Source: Hoeflea_A sp965228435
Lineage (GTDB): Bacteria; Pseudomonadota; Alphaproteobacteria; Rhizobiales; Rhizobiaceae
DNA length: 64,000 nucleotides
Direction of reading: 5' to 3'
Assembly (NCBI GenBank): GCA_965228435.1
Contig: OZ245818.1
Location: 5,208,001 to 5,272,000, forward strand
Shown here: piece by piece, positions 33,352 through 42,580 of the stretch
Numbering within the stretch: position 1 is the stretch's first letter
Layout: every line of letters starts with the position of its first letter
The notes under the pieces: model-generated
What the model was told of the DNA's origin: nothing
Database searches by the model: none
Seen by the model: only the letters and a program-made list of their open reading frames with translations
Made by a program: the position numbers and the translations under genes

Positions 33352-34476
33352 CTATTGGCGTCGTACGCGCAGAACTGCGCCGTCAGAATCGTCCGTCAGC
33401 AACAGCAACGAGCCGTCCGGAGCCTCCTTCACTTCACGGATGCGGCCGAACCGATCCGGAAAAAGACGCTCTTCATGGACAATCGAGCCATCTGCCGCGC
33501 GCTCGAGCCGCACCAGCATCTGATCCTTCAGGGCAGCGACGAGGAAATTGCCATCCCACTCGGGAAACATGTCGCCCCGGTAAACAGCCATGCCGCCCGG
33601 CGCGATGGACGGGTCCCAATAATGAAGTGGTTGCTCCAGGCCGGACGCTTCAGTGCCGATGCCGATTTTTCCGCCGGAGTAATGCCTGCCGTAGGAAATG
33701 ACCGGCCAACCGTAGTTGCGGGCGGCTTCCGGCCGATTGATTTCATCGCCGCCGCGGGCGCCGTGCTCGACGGTGTAGAGCGTGCCAGTCTTGCGATCGA
33801 AGTCCATACCCTGCGGGTTTCGGTGACCTTTCGACCACAGTTCCGACAGGACGCCGTTGTCGTTCACGAACGGATTGTCGGCCGGTATCGAGCCATCCGG
33901 AGCGATGCGCAGGACAGCACCAGCATGATCCTTCAAATCCTGGGCGCGGTCACCGTCGCCACGATCGCCGATGGAGAAAAACAGTGTGCCATCATCGGCC
34001 ACGGCAATGCGTGAGCCGAAGTGGTAGCCGGACCTGGTTTTATCCGGCATCGAGAATATCGTCTCGATGTCCTCCAGTCTCGGTTGACCCCCGCCGCGAA
34101 CCAGTTTGGCACGGGCAATCGCCGTGCCGACGCCGCCTCGGCCGCGCTGCGAAAATGACAGAAATACCGTCCCGCTTTCGGCAAAATCGTTGGCGAGCGC
34201 CACATCGAGCAGGCCGCCCTGGCCGCCCACGGCAAGCCCGGGCAGGTCGCCAAACGGCTCCGACATGCGTCCATCTTCAATGAGGCGCAGGCCGCCCGGT
34301 CTTTGCGTTACCAAATAGGCGCCATCCGGCAGGACTTCGATGCCCCAGGGATGTTCGATGCCGGTTGCAATGGTCTCGACAGCGACCGGAACCTTCTCTG
34401 TCCGGATTAGGTCGGCCGCCACGGCCGGGAACTGCCACATTGCCGTACATAGAGTGATCGCCAACAGTCGCTTCAT
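33352..34476 (-). CDS. PQQ-dependent sugar dehydrogenase (aldose dehydrogenase, YliI-like)
   Basis: A 374-residue soluble beta-propeller enzyme of the GSDH/sorbosone dehydrogenase family, exported by a signal peptide (AITLCTAMWQFPAVAADL). Motifs include IEHPWGIEVLPDGAYLVT, the Ca/PQQ-site region GYHFGSRIAVADDGTLFFSIGDRG (about residues 150-173), GHRNPQGMDF and VEHGARGGDEIN. The family oxidises aldoses with PQQ in the periplasm; no PQQ synthesis genes lie in this window. ATG 34476 has GAGGG upstream. Confidence 0.9.
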   Translation of the reverse strand: MKRLLAITLCTAMWQFPAVAADLIRTEKVPVAVETIATGIEHPWGIEVLPDGAYLVTQRPGGLRLIEDGRMSEPFGDLPGLAVGGQGGLLDVALANDFAESGTVFLSFSQRGRGGVGTAIARAKLVRGGGQPRLEDIETIFSMPDKTRSGYHFGSRIAVADDGTLFFSIGDRGDGDRAQDLKDHAGAVLRIAPDGSIPADNPFVNDNGVLSELWSKGHRNPQGMDFDRKTGTLYTVEHGARGGDEINRPEAARNYGWPVISYGRHYSGGKIGIGTEASGLEQPLHYWDPSIAPGGMAVYRGDMFPEWDGNFLVAALKDQMLVRLERAADGSIVHEERLFPDRFGRIREVKEAPDGSLLLLTDDSDGAVLRVRRQ

Positions 34477-34567
34477 GGCCCTCGTTCTCGTTCTTTTGGT
34501 TGCCCGGCTCGCACCGAGCCGCACTTCGAAGATAGGGTTGCCTTGCGGAAACGACCAGATCTAACAC

Positions 34568-34741
34568 CTATTCGGATTGGATCTGGGGTGGCTCGGGAGA
34601 CTCAGGGGTCGCCCGCGATTGCACCACCAGATTGGCCATCATCACGACACAAAAGAACATGGCCGCAGAGCTCAGCCAGATGCGACGTTTTTTTCGTCTG
34701 GCGTCACGCCAGGATTGTCGGAGGTCGACGTCATGTTCCAT
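34568..34741 (-). CDS. Small single-pass membrane protein
   Basis: A 57-residue protein, MEHDVDLRQS at the start, a very basic stretch (RDARRKKRRIW), one membrane helix (LSSAAMFFCVVMMANLVV) and a Pro/Ser/Glu tail (ATPESPEPPQIQSE). Charge bias predicts the N-terminus in the cytoplasm. GGGGA lies about eight bases before ATG 34741. It lies upstream of the sugar dehydrogenase on the same strand (91-bp gap). I recognise no family; the composition and ribosome-binding site support a real gene. Confidence 0.6.
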   Translation of the reverse strand: MEHDVDLRQSWRDARRKKRRIWLSSAAMFFCVVMMANLVVQSRATPESPEPPQIQSE

Positions 34742-34867
34742 TTCAAAAGTCCCCGCAGAAAGGTGGTGTCGCCAGTCTGCAATAAAGGTCCCTAACTGGA
34801 CCGAAGCTGGACCAAAGATTGGCGCCGCTGGACAGTTCTCATGGTTATATTGTGGCAGGCGTTTTCG

Positions 34868-35770
34868 TCAGCCGACCGCTGCGGCGTATTGCGCGCAGAA
34901 ATCGGTAGGAGCAAGTTCGGGACGGGCCAGGCCATATCCCTGCATGAGGTCGGTGCCGGAACCCCATCCCAGTTCAACTTGCCAGTCGTGCTCCAGCCCT
35001 TCCATCACCACCTTGGCTCCGCGGCGCTGGAAGCGGGCAACGCTGTTGCGCAGGCTCTCGAAACCGGCATCGCTGCGCATCAGTCGTTTGACCCAATCGG
35101 CATCCAGCTTGACGATGTCCGGCCTGATCTGGTCAACCCGTTGCGAATCCGAGCCCGCAGCACCGAAATCATCGACGGCGATCCGAAAGCCGCGCTCACG
35201 CAACGTGTCGACCAGAAGCGTTAGCAGGTCGGGGCTGGACGTGTGGTGTTCGGTGATTTCGCAGACAATCTGCTGTGTTTGAAAGCCGTGTTGTCGGGTC
35301 CGCTCAACCATTTGACCGACCTGCGACAGGACCGACCGACTGTCGGCGAACAGCGCCGGATTGAGGTTGAGAAACAGCAGAACATCATCGTTTCCGTCAG
35401 CTGCGGCATTGGCGAGGTGCAACGAGCGGCACAAAGCATCGAGCGACAGTCTCTCGCGGTCGCCGATGCGGGCAAAGAAATCAGCAGTCGAATACGGTTC
35501 AGCGCCGCGAAAGATCCGCAGCAAAGCCTCCAGGCCGCGTAACTCTATCCGACCGTTGTCAGGGCGTCCGAAGATAGGCTGAAGCGCCGTCTTGAGAACA
35601 AAGGGCCCGTAGGATCCGGAGAACGAACCATCCGGCTCCCGAACGATCCGGCCGCTCTCCCCGTTTCCCTGCAAAGTGTGGCTCCCTGGCGATGCAGCCG
35701 CGAAATGCTGGCTGGTTGGGCGAACCACCTTGAACTTGAAGCGATGATTCGACATACGATTATACACCAA
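34868..35770 (-). CDS. EAL-domain protein (candidate c-di-GMP phosphodiesterase)
   Basis: A 300-residue protein that is mostly one EAL domain with no sensor or membrane region. Catalytic motifs are largely present: RGLEALLR (EAL), FLNLNPALF, EITEHH, AVDDFGAAGSD (DDFG), VKLDADWV, VVMEGLEH and MQGYGLARP. The loop after DDFG is altered (AAGSD for the usual GTGYSS), so activity is likely but not certain. The start is GTG 35770 with AGGAAAG upstream, or ATG 35755, which would be nearly leaderless behind a TATAAT. It is divergent from aspC with only 30 bp between starts. Confidence 0.85.
   Translation of the reverse strand: MVYNRMSNHRFKFKVVRPTSQHFAAASPGSHTLQGNGESGRIVREPDGSFSGSYGPFVLKTALQPIFGRPDNGRIELRGLEALLRIFRGAEPYSTADFFARIGDRERLSLDALCRSLHLANAAADGNDDVLLFLNLNPALFADSRSVLSQVGQMVERTRQHGFQTQQIVCEITEHHTSSPDLLTLLVDTLRERGFRIAVDDFGAAGSDSQRVDQIRPDIVKLDADWVKRLMRSDAGFESLRNSVARFQRRGAKVVMEGLEHDWQVELGWGSGTDLMQGYGLARPELAPTDFCAQYAAAVG
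35736..35765 (+). promoter_or_regulatory. Candidate aspC promoter inside the EAL gene start
   Basis: TTGAAG (35736-35741), an 18-bp spacer and TTATAC (35760-35765), 35 bp before the aspC ATG. The site lies within the first codons of the divergent EAL gene; the opposite strand carries a TATAAT in the same place. Confidence 0.45.
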
Positions 35771-35800
35771 CCGGTTCTTTCCTCATTCGGAGATCAAGTC

Positions 35801-37003
<1,203 letters not shown>

Positions 37004-37089
37004 GGCGAGTGGTACACCGGATTGTGAAGACGGATGAGTTGCCGAAGCGCCGATCCTGCCTATGATCGGCGCAAAATGGGAGGAGATCC

Positions 37090-38061
37090 TTGGCTAACAT
37101 CATTCGCAAACCGTCCTGGGCCATTGCTGAAAGTCTGGCGACGCCGGAAAGCGCTTTTCTCAATCGTCGGAGCTTGATCCGGACCATGGGCCTTACCGGC
37201 CTTGGACTGGCCGCCGCCACCGTCATGCGACCTGGCCGCGCTTCGGCCCAGGAAGGGCCGGGGGCCGAATACTATCCGGCCAAGCGCAATGAAGCTCACA
37301 CAATCGACCGCGATCTCACCCCGGAAGATATCAACGCGCAATACAACAATTTCTACGAATTCGGCTCGCACAAGCAGATCTGGAAGGCCGCCCAGGCGTT
37401 GAAGACCAGTCCGTGGGATATCATGATCGATGGAAAGGTGGAAAAGCCCTTCACCATCGGGTTTGAGGATCTGCTCAGCCGTTTGCCCCTCGAGGAAAGG
37501 CTTTACCGGCATCGGTGCGTTGAGGCCTGGTCGATGACCGTGCCGTGGTCGGGTTTTCCGCTTTCGGAATTGGTTGCCTTGGCGAAGCCTTTGGCGTCAG
37601 CGCGATACGTGCGCTTCGAAACCTTCCTCGACCCCAGTGTCGCCAGTGGTCAGAAACAGCGCTGGTATCCGTGGCCCTATGTCGAAGGCGTGACCATGGA
37701 AGAGGCCGGCAACGATTTGGCGTTCATGGTGACCGGCGCCTACGGGAAACCACTGCACAAACAGTTCGGTGCGCCGATCCGGCTGGCCTTGCCGTGGAAA
37801 TACGGTTTCAAACACATCAAGTCGATCAAGCGGATCAGCTTCACGGAGAAACGTCCGGTGAGTTTCTGGGAAACAGTGGGGCCGGCCGAGTACGGCTTCT
37901 GGGCCAATGTCAATCCGGACGTTCCGCATCCGCGCTGGAGCCAGGCCGAGGAACGAATCCTTCATACCGGGAAAAAAGTCCCGACATTGCTGTACAACGG
38001 ATATGCCGAGCAGGTAGCAGATCTCTACAAGGATCTGCAGAGCGAAAGCCTGTTCATGTAG
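37090..38061 (+). CDS. msrP: Protein-methionine-sulfoxide reductase catalytic subunit MsrP
   Basis: A 323-residue molybdoenzyme (YedY) that repairs oxidised methionines of periplasmic proteins. A Tat signal LNRRSLIRTMGLTGLGLAAA is present; the molybdenum-ligating Cys is in YRHRCVEAWSM, followed by WSGFPLSELV and FGAPIRLALPWKYGFKHIK. The start is TTG 37090 with GGAGGA just upstream. The heme partner MsrQ, normally the next gene, is absent within this window. A small RNA gene on the opposite strand begins 18 bp beyond the stop. Confidence 0.92.
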   Translation: MANIIRKPSWAIAESLATPESAFLNRRSLIRTMGLTGLGLAAATVMRPGRASAQEGPGAEYYPAKRNEAHTIDRDLTPEDINAQYNNFYEFGSHKQIWKAAQALKTSPWDIMIDGKVEKPFTIGFEDLLSRLPLEERLYRHRCVEAWSMTVPWSGFPLSELVALAKPLASARYVRFETFLDPSVASGQKQRWYPWPYVEGVTMEEAGNDLAFMVTGAYGKPLHKQFGAPIRLALPWKYGFKHIKSIKRISFTEKRPVSFWETVGPAEYGFWANVNPDVPHPRWSQAEERILHTGKKVPTLLYNGYAEQVADLYKDLQSESLFM

Positions 38062-38078
38062 CCAAAATTGGTCGGCGC

Positions 38079-38207
38079 AAAAAAAACGGGCCACCAGATT
38101 GCTCTGTGGCCCGATGAATTAGAAGGTTTGTAATCTAAACCTCCAGAGGGGAACACAGCTGACAAGATGGAACTGGGAGGACAAGTCCATCAAAACCGTC
38201 AGCTGTA
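38079..38207 (-). ncRNA. Candidate trans-acting small RNA with anti-Shine-Dalgarno motif (AbcR-like)
   Basis: About 129 nt on the minus strand between msrP and aldehyde dehydrogenase, with three hairpins. SL1 is ACAGCTGAC/GTCAGCTGT (38206-38198 with 38163-38155), whose loop displays UCCUCCCAGUU, complementary to ribosome-binding sites. SL2 is GAGGTTT/AAACCTT (about 38144-38122). A GC-rich terminator (CGGGCCAC/GTGGCCCG, 38113-38087) is followed by eight T. The promoter has TTGCAA at 38239-38234 and CATATC at 38216-38211, 17 bp apart. The CUCCCA motif and three-stem plan resemble AbcR (alpha-r15) RNAs of rhizobia, and the LysR gene at 41640 resembles their regulator LsrB/VtlR. Identity as AbcR is inferred. 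Confidence 0.75.
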
Positions 38208-38210
38208 CCT

Positions 38211-38239
38211 GATATGTTAATTCCACCTTCATTTTGCAA
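38211..38239 (-). promoter_or_regulatory. Promoter of the candidate small RNA
   Basis: Minus strand TTGCAA (38239-38234), 17-bp spacer, CATATC (38216-38211). This fits the CTTGAC-N17-CTATAT pattern of alphaproteobacterial housekeeping promoters moderately well and puts the start near 38204-38207, at the first base of the SL1 stem. Confidence 0.5.
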
Positions 38240-38303
38240 GTGGAACGCGTGCATGGCAGCTATGCGCTGAGTGCAAGGCTAGCCGTGCAGTTGAGCATGG
38301 ACT

Positions 38304-38337
38304 CGATTTGGGATGCCCAGATTTGCATCCCAAATCG
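38304..38337. repeat. Perfect 13-bp inverted repeat downstream of aldehyde dehydrogenase
   Basis: CGATTTGGGATGC (38304-38316) and its exact reverse complement (38325-38337) flank an 8-nt loop, 26 bp past the aldehyde dehydrogenase stop. Neither strand has a T-run after it, so it is an atypical terminator, an mRNA-end stabiliser or a protein-binding site. Confidence 0.7.
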
Positions 38338-38363
38338 GCCCTAACTCACTGATAAAGTTTATC

Positions 38364-39803
38364 TTATTCTGGTGTCCAGCCGCTGACTGCCTTGACTTCG
38401 AGGAAGTCCTCAAGTCCCCAAACGCCTCCCTCGCGTCCGTTGCCTGATTGTTTATATCCACCAAAAGGTGCACCGCCGCCGCGCGGCTGGCCATTCATCT
38501 CCACCATTCCCGAGCGAAGTCGGCGGGCCACTCGATTGGCTTTGGCACCGTCGGTGGTCTGAACATAGTTGGTCAGTCCATAGTCGGTGTCGTTGGCGAT
38601 CTGAAGCGCTTCCTCCTCGCTGTCGAATGGAATGATGGACAGGACCGGCCCGAAGATCTCCTCGCGGGCGATCGTCATGTCGTTGGATACGTCGGCAAAG
38701 ACGGTCGGACGGACAAAATAGCCCCGGTTGAGACCGTCCGGACGGCCGAGGCCCCCGGCAACCAACCGGGCGCCCTCCTTGATCCCGACGTCGATCAGGT
38801 TCTGCACTTTGTTGAACTGGGCTTCCGACACGAGCGGTCCCATATGCCGCCCCTCCTTTGAGGCGATGTCGACCTCAGTTTTCTCCGCAGTCGCCACCGC
38901 GATTTCGATCGCATCGTCGTAAATCGGGCGCTCGACGAGCATGCGAGTGGGGGCGTTGCAGGACTGACCGGTGTTGTTGAAGCAGTGGATTGCACCACGC
39001 TTGACGGCCTTTTCGTCTGCATCGGCAAAGACAATGTTGGCGCCCTTGCCACCAAGTTCCAGGCTGACGCGTTTGATCGTGTCGGCTGCATTCTTGGATA
39101 TCGCCATTCCGGCCCGTGCAGATCCGGTAAAGGAGATCATGTCGACGTCCGGATGGCCCGAAAGCTGCGTGCCGACACCCGGTCCGTCGCCATTGACAAG
39201 GTTGAAGACCCCGGCCGGCAGGCCTGCTTCGTCAACGATCTCGGCAAAGAGCATCGATGACAGCGGGGCAATTTCTGATGGCTTCAACACCATCGTGCAA
39301 CCGGTGGCAAGGGCTGCAATGACCTTGAGCGTTACCTGGTTCATCGGCCAGTTCCACGGGGTGATCAGGCCGCAGACGCCGATCGGCTCGTAGAGAATGC
39401 GGTCGTTCGGCGCGTGGTCGCCAAGGGGCCGGTCAAACTCGAAATTGCGGGCCGCCCGGATCAGGTTGCGGATGTGGCCGCCGCCGGCGCCGGCTTGCGC
39501 GGCTTTCGACATCGAGATGGGCGCACCCATCTCCTGGGAGATGACGGTGCCCATTTCGTCGGACCGGCGCTTGTAAATTTCCGACAGTTTTTCGAGGTAG
39601 TCGAGGCGTTCGTCGGGAGACGTCTGGCTCCAGGCATCAAATGCTGCTCGGGCTGCGGCGACCGCTGCGTCGGTATCTGCCTGGCCTCCCAACGATATCA
39701 CGGCGAACGTTTCTTCGTTGGAAGGGTCGATGACTTCGAAATCGTTGGCGCTGGCGGGGGCAACCCATTGGCCATTGATGTAGAATTGACGTGCGTCTTG
39801 CAT
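38364..39803 (-). CDS. NAD(P)-dependent aldehyde dehydrogenase
   Basis: A 479-residue ALDH-superfamily enzyme that oxidises an aldehyde to the acid. Motifs are LITPWNWPMNQ, the cofactor loop FTGSARAGMAI, the general-base Glu in LELGGKGANIV, the catalytic Cys in NTGQSCNAPTRM, and the C-terminal PFGGYKQSGNGRE. I chose ATG 39803 (MQDARQFYING), which has GAGGA upstream; the frame stays open to 40178 but that part overlaps the divergent cyclase gene. Substrate is not evident. Confidence 0.92.
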   Translation of the reverse strand: MQDARQFYINGQWVAPASANDFEVIDPSNEETFAVISLGGQADTDAAVAAARAAFDAWSQTSPDERLDYLEKLSEIYKRRSDEMGTVISQEMGAPISMSKAAQAGAGGGHIRNLIRAARNFEFDRPLGDHAPNDRILYEPIGVCGLITPWNWPMNQVTLKVIAALATGCTMVLKPSEIAPLSSMLFAEIVDEAGLPAGVFNLVNGDGPGVGTQLSGHPDVDMISFTGSARAGMAISKNAADTIKRVSLELGGKGANIVFADADEKAVKRGAIHCFNNTGQSCNAPTRMLVERPIYDDAIEIAVATAEKTEVDIASKEGRHMGPLVSEAQFNKVQNLIDVGIKEGARLVAGGLGRPDGLNRGYFVRPTVFADVSNDMTIAREEIFGPVLSIIPFDSEEEALQIANDTDYGLTNYVQTTDGAKANRVARRLRSGMVEMNGQPRGGGAPFGGYKQSGNGREGGVWGLEDFLEVKAVSGWTPE

Positions 39804-40011
39804 GATCTGTTCCTCGCGCCAAGCGCTGTTGTCCGGATATTCGTGGTCGGAATTCGATGAGCCAGATTTCAGATGTCTCAATGCCGGGTCAAGCGAAAAA
39901 TTGGCGTCACGGCTTTGTGTTTCAATGGGGCGGCCTTTGACGGCATAATGTTTCCGTGGGAAGTCCGATCCGCAGGGGTCGGCGGCCGCATGCGAATCCC
40001 GGAGGGCGACC

Positions 40012-41190
40012 ATGGGCAAGGCAAAAATGATTGAAGACCGGTGGGCTGATGATCCTGCGGTCGGCGAATTGATCGACTGGATGGTGAGCGGTGCCCCGCC
40101 CAGCTCCGATGCTCGGCAGATTGTCACGGGCATCTGCGACCGTTTGGTCGGGCTGGACGTAGCGGTCGATCGGTTCATGCTGTTCGTCTATACGCTCCAT
40201 CCCAATCTGGAGGGACGTCGGTTTCGATGGATCAAAGGGGAGGGAGTAGATTTGGCAACCGCCCCGCGGGGCATGTTCCAAACGGAACTGTACACCGCAG
40301 GTCCGCTACCGGATGTCATCGCAACGCGGCAGCCCATTCGCCGGCATCTGGAACGGGATGACTGTCCGGAAGATTACAACATTGTCGAGGAACTGAGGGA
40401 GCAGGGGTTCACGGACTATCTGGCGCAACCGTTGATTTTCACGTCCGGGGAGATCCACGCCTGCACGTGGTCTTCCAGCCAGAAGGGTGGGTTTAGCGAT
40501 CGCGATCTGGAGATCCTGGCATTGGTGACAGATCCGTTGGCGCGGCTGACCGAGACCTACATGCTTTGGCTCAACGCTGCGGTGTTGCTGTCAACCTATG
40601 TTGGGCGCAACAGTGGCGGGTTGATTCTTCGTGGCAAGGTGCATCGCGGCGATGGCGAGGAAATCAGCGCTGTCATTCTCTTTGCGGACGTCAAGAATTT
40701 CACATCGATCTCCAATCAGAAGGGCGGCCACGAGGTGGTTACGATGCTCAACGATACCTTCGATCGCCTCGTTCCGCCCGTTACCAGCCGTGGTGGCGAG
40801 ATACTCAAGTTCATGGGCGATGGCTTTTTTGCGATCTTTCCCTATGAGCGTGAGGAGGAACTGGCTGCAATTACCGTGTCGGCAATCGATGCCGTCAAGG
40901 AGGGGCGTGCAGCCCTTGAGCAGGGCGGCGAACGTGGGGTGGAGTTTCGCACGGCACTTCATTGCGGAACTTTCCACTACGGCAATATCGGCGGAGCAGA
41001 TCGCCTTGATTTCACCGCCATAGGTCCGCCGGTCAACTACACATCGAGGCTTCTGTCTGCAGCGCCGGAGCTTGAATGTGACGACGTTCTTTCCTCCGAT
41101 CTGGCACGGTTGGTTCCAGATCGATGCAGCGCAGCCGGATCGCTCCAACTGAAGGGGTTCGAGGGTGAGCACACCATCTGGCGGTTTTGA
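40012..41190 (+). CDS. Class III adenylate cyclase
   Basis: A 392-residue soluble cyclase with an N-terminal region of about 200 residues of the kind common in rhizobial cyclases and a C-terminal catalytic domain. Metal-binding aspartates are in ILFADVKNFTS and LKFMGDGFFAIFP; the Lys of EILKFMG and the Asp of RLDFTAIGPPVNYTSRL are the adenine-selecting pair, so ATP rather than GTP is expected. The transition-state Asn/Arg occur in NYTSRL. It is divergent from the aldehyde dehydrogenase. The N-terminal domain probably senses a signal. Confidence 0.9.
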   Translation: MGKAKMIEDRWADDPAVGELIDWMVSGAPPSSDARQIVTGICDRLVGLDVAVDRFMLFVYTLHPNLEGRRFRWIKGEGVDLATAPRGMFQTELYTAGPLPDVIATRQPIRRHLERDDCPEDYNIVEELREQGFTDYLAQPLIFTSGEIHACTWSSSQKGGFSDRDLEILALVTDPLARLTETYMLWLNAAVLLSTYVGRNSGGLILRGKVHRGDGEEISAVILFADVKNFTSISNQKGGHEVVTMLNDTFDRLVPPVTSRGGEILKFMGDGFFAIFPYEREEELAAITVSAIDAVKEGRAALEQGGERGVEFRTALHCGTFHYGNIGGADRLDFTAIGPPVNYTSRLLSAAPELECDDVLSSDLARLVPDRCSAAGSLQLKGFEGEHTIWRF

Positions 41191-41254
41191 CTTGTTGATT
41201 TGTTGTTTAAATAACTTTTGTGTTAAATAACGAATCCAAACAAGGGAGGATCGC

Positions 41255-41563
41255 ATGCCTAAATTTGTCTTTGCCTACCATGGTGGAAAACCGCCGGAAT
41301 CGCCTGAAGAGGGCGAGAAGGTCATGGCCGCCTGGGGCGCATGGTTCGAGACGCTGGGCTCGGCGGTGGTCGATGGCGGGGCGCCGGTCGGCGTTTCCAA
41401 AACTGTATCCGCCAGCGGGGTAACCGACGGTGGTGGCGCCAATCCGCTTTCAGGCTACTCCATCGTCAGCGCCGACCATATCGATGCGGCCGTTGAAATG
41501 GCCAAAGGGTGCCCAATCCTGGATGGGGGTTCCGTTGAGGTTGCGGAAGCTATGGACATGTAG
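41255..41563 (+). CDS. YciI/DGPF-domain protein
   Basis: A 102-residue ferredoxin-like-fold protein of the YCII family: KFVFAYHGGKPPESPEEGEK at the start and NPLSGYSIVSADHIDAAVEMAKGCPIL at the end (positions about 63-89), with a conserved His/Asp-like site typical of the family. Members are dimeric and mostly uncharacterised. It follows the cyclase by 64 bp and may be cotranscribed. A strong terminator follows. Confidence 0.88.
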   Translation: MPKFVFAYHGGKPPESPEEGEKVMAAWGAWFETLGSAVVDGGAPVGVSKTVSASGVTDGGGANPLSGYSIVSADHIDAAVEMAKGCPILDGGSVEVAEAMDM

Positions 41564-41587
41564 CGGTTCGACAAGTCGAACGAATGC

Positions 41588-41621
41588 AAGGCCTGGCGGC
41601 TTGGGCGCCGGGCCTTTTTTT
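41588..41621 (+). terminator. Terminator after the YciI gene
   Basis: AAGGCCTGGCG pairs with CGCCGGGCCTT (one G-T pair, 7-nt loop) and is followed by seven T. It ends the cyclase/YciI transcript before the convergent LysR gene. Confidence 0.9.
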
Positions 41622-41639
41622 CATTCAGTCAACCGGTTC

Positions 41640-42536
41640 CTAGTACTTCCAGTTCCGCGCCTTGGAGATCAGGAAATCGCGAAAGGCCTGCAGTTTGGCG
41701 GACCCGCGCATCTCCTCCGGATAGCAGAAGAAGCAGTCGAAGGAGGGCAGTTCCGTATCGATGTCGAGCTGGACCAGCCCGGCATCATGGCCGACAACGT
41801 AGTCGGGTAGCATGGCGATGCCGACACCGATCTGCGCCGCCTTCTTGATGGCGATGATGTTGTTGATCTGCAGGTGAGATATGCGCGGATTGCCTGACGG
41901 CCTGCCGGCGACTTCGAGCCAGTTGACGTCGAGAAGGTAGCTCGGTGCGGGTTCGCCGAATGTAACGATCTTGTGGTCGTCAAAATCGCTGACGTGTTCG
42001 GGCTTGCCGTAGCGGTTCAGGTACGAAGGCGCGGCATAGACATGCATGTGAACCGTAAACAGTCGGCGCTGGATGAGATCGGGCTGTTGCGGCTGGCGCA
42101 GCCGTATAGCGCAATCCGCCAACCGCATCGAGACATCGACCTCTTCGTTGTCCAGCAGCAGTTGCGGCTGAATATCCGGATAGAGCTCGGAAAACTCCTT
42201 CATTCGCTCGGTCAACCAGCCGGAGCCGAGACCGACAGTCGTGGTCACCCGCAACTTGCCGCTCGGTTTGTCCGTTGTTTCGGACAAGCGAACCCGCGCG
42301 GATTCCAGTTTCAGCAAAACGTCGTGGGCCGTGCGGTAGAGCAGTTCGCCCTGCTCGGTCATGATCAGGCCGCGTGCGTGGCGATGGAACAGCGGCACGC
42401 CGATGTCCTGTTCCAAAGCACTGACCTGACGGCTGATTGCCGATTGCGACAGGTGAAGTTTTTCGGCGGCATGGGTGAACGAGCCAGCCTCGGCGGCGGC
42501 GTGAAATATCCGCAATTTGTCCCAGTCAAGAGGCAT
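41640..42536 (-). CDS. lsrB: LysR-family regulator, probable LsrB/VtlR orthologue
   Basis: A 298-residue LysR protein with an N-terminal winged helix (HAAAEAGSFTHAAEKLHLSQ, SAISRQVSALEQDIGVPLF) and a periplasmic-binding-like effector domain. Cysteines lie at about 142, 268 and 271 (LADCAIR, FDCFFCYP). It is followed upstream by trxB, lrp and the LPS glycosyltransferase, the order known for Sinorhizobium lsrB, a redox-linked regulator of LPS genes and of the AbcR small RNA; Brucella VtlR is the counterpart. Orthology is inferred from synteny, so the symbol is provisional. Confidence 0.85.
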   Translation of the reverse strand: MPLDWDKLRIFHAAAEAGSFTHAAEKLHLSQSAISRQVSALEQDIGVPLFHRHARGLIMTEQGELLYRTAHDVLLKLESARVRLSETTDKPSGKLRVTTTVGLGSGWLTERMKEFSELYPDIQPQLLLDNEEVDVSMRLADCAIRLRQPQQPDLIQRRLFTVHMHVYAAPSYLNRYGKPEHVSDFDDHKIVTFGEPAPSYLLDVNWLEVAGRPSGNPRISHLQINNIIAIKKAAQIGVGIAMLPDYVVGHDAGLVQLDIDTELPSFDCFFCYPEEMRGSAKLQAFRDFLISKARNWKY

Positions 42537-42580
42537 GCGCTGTCTCCTTGCCGAATTTCGCCCGTGGACGTCGTTTCGGT

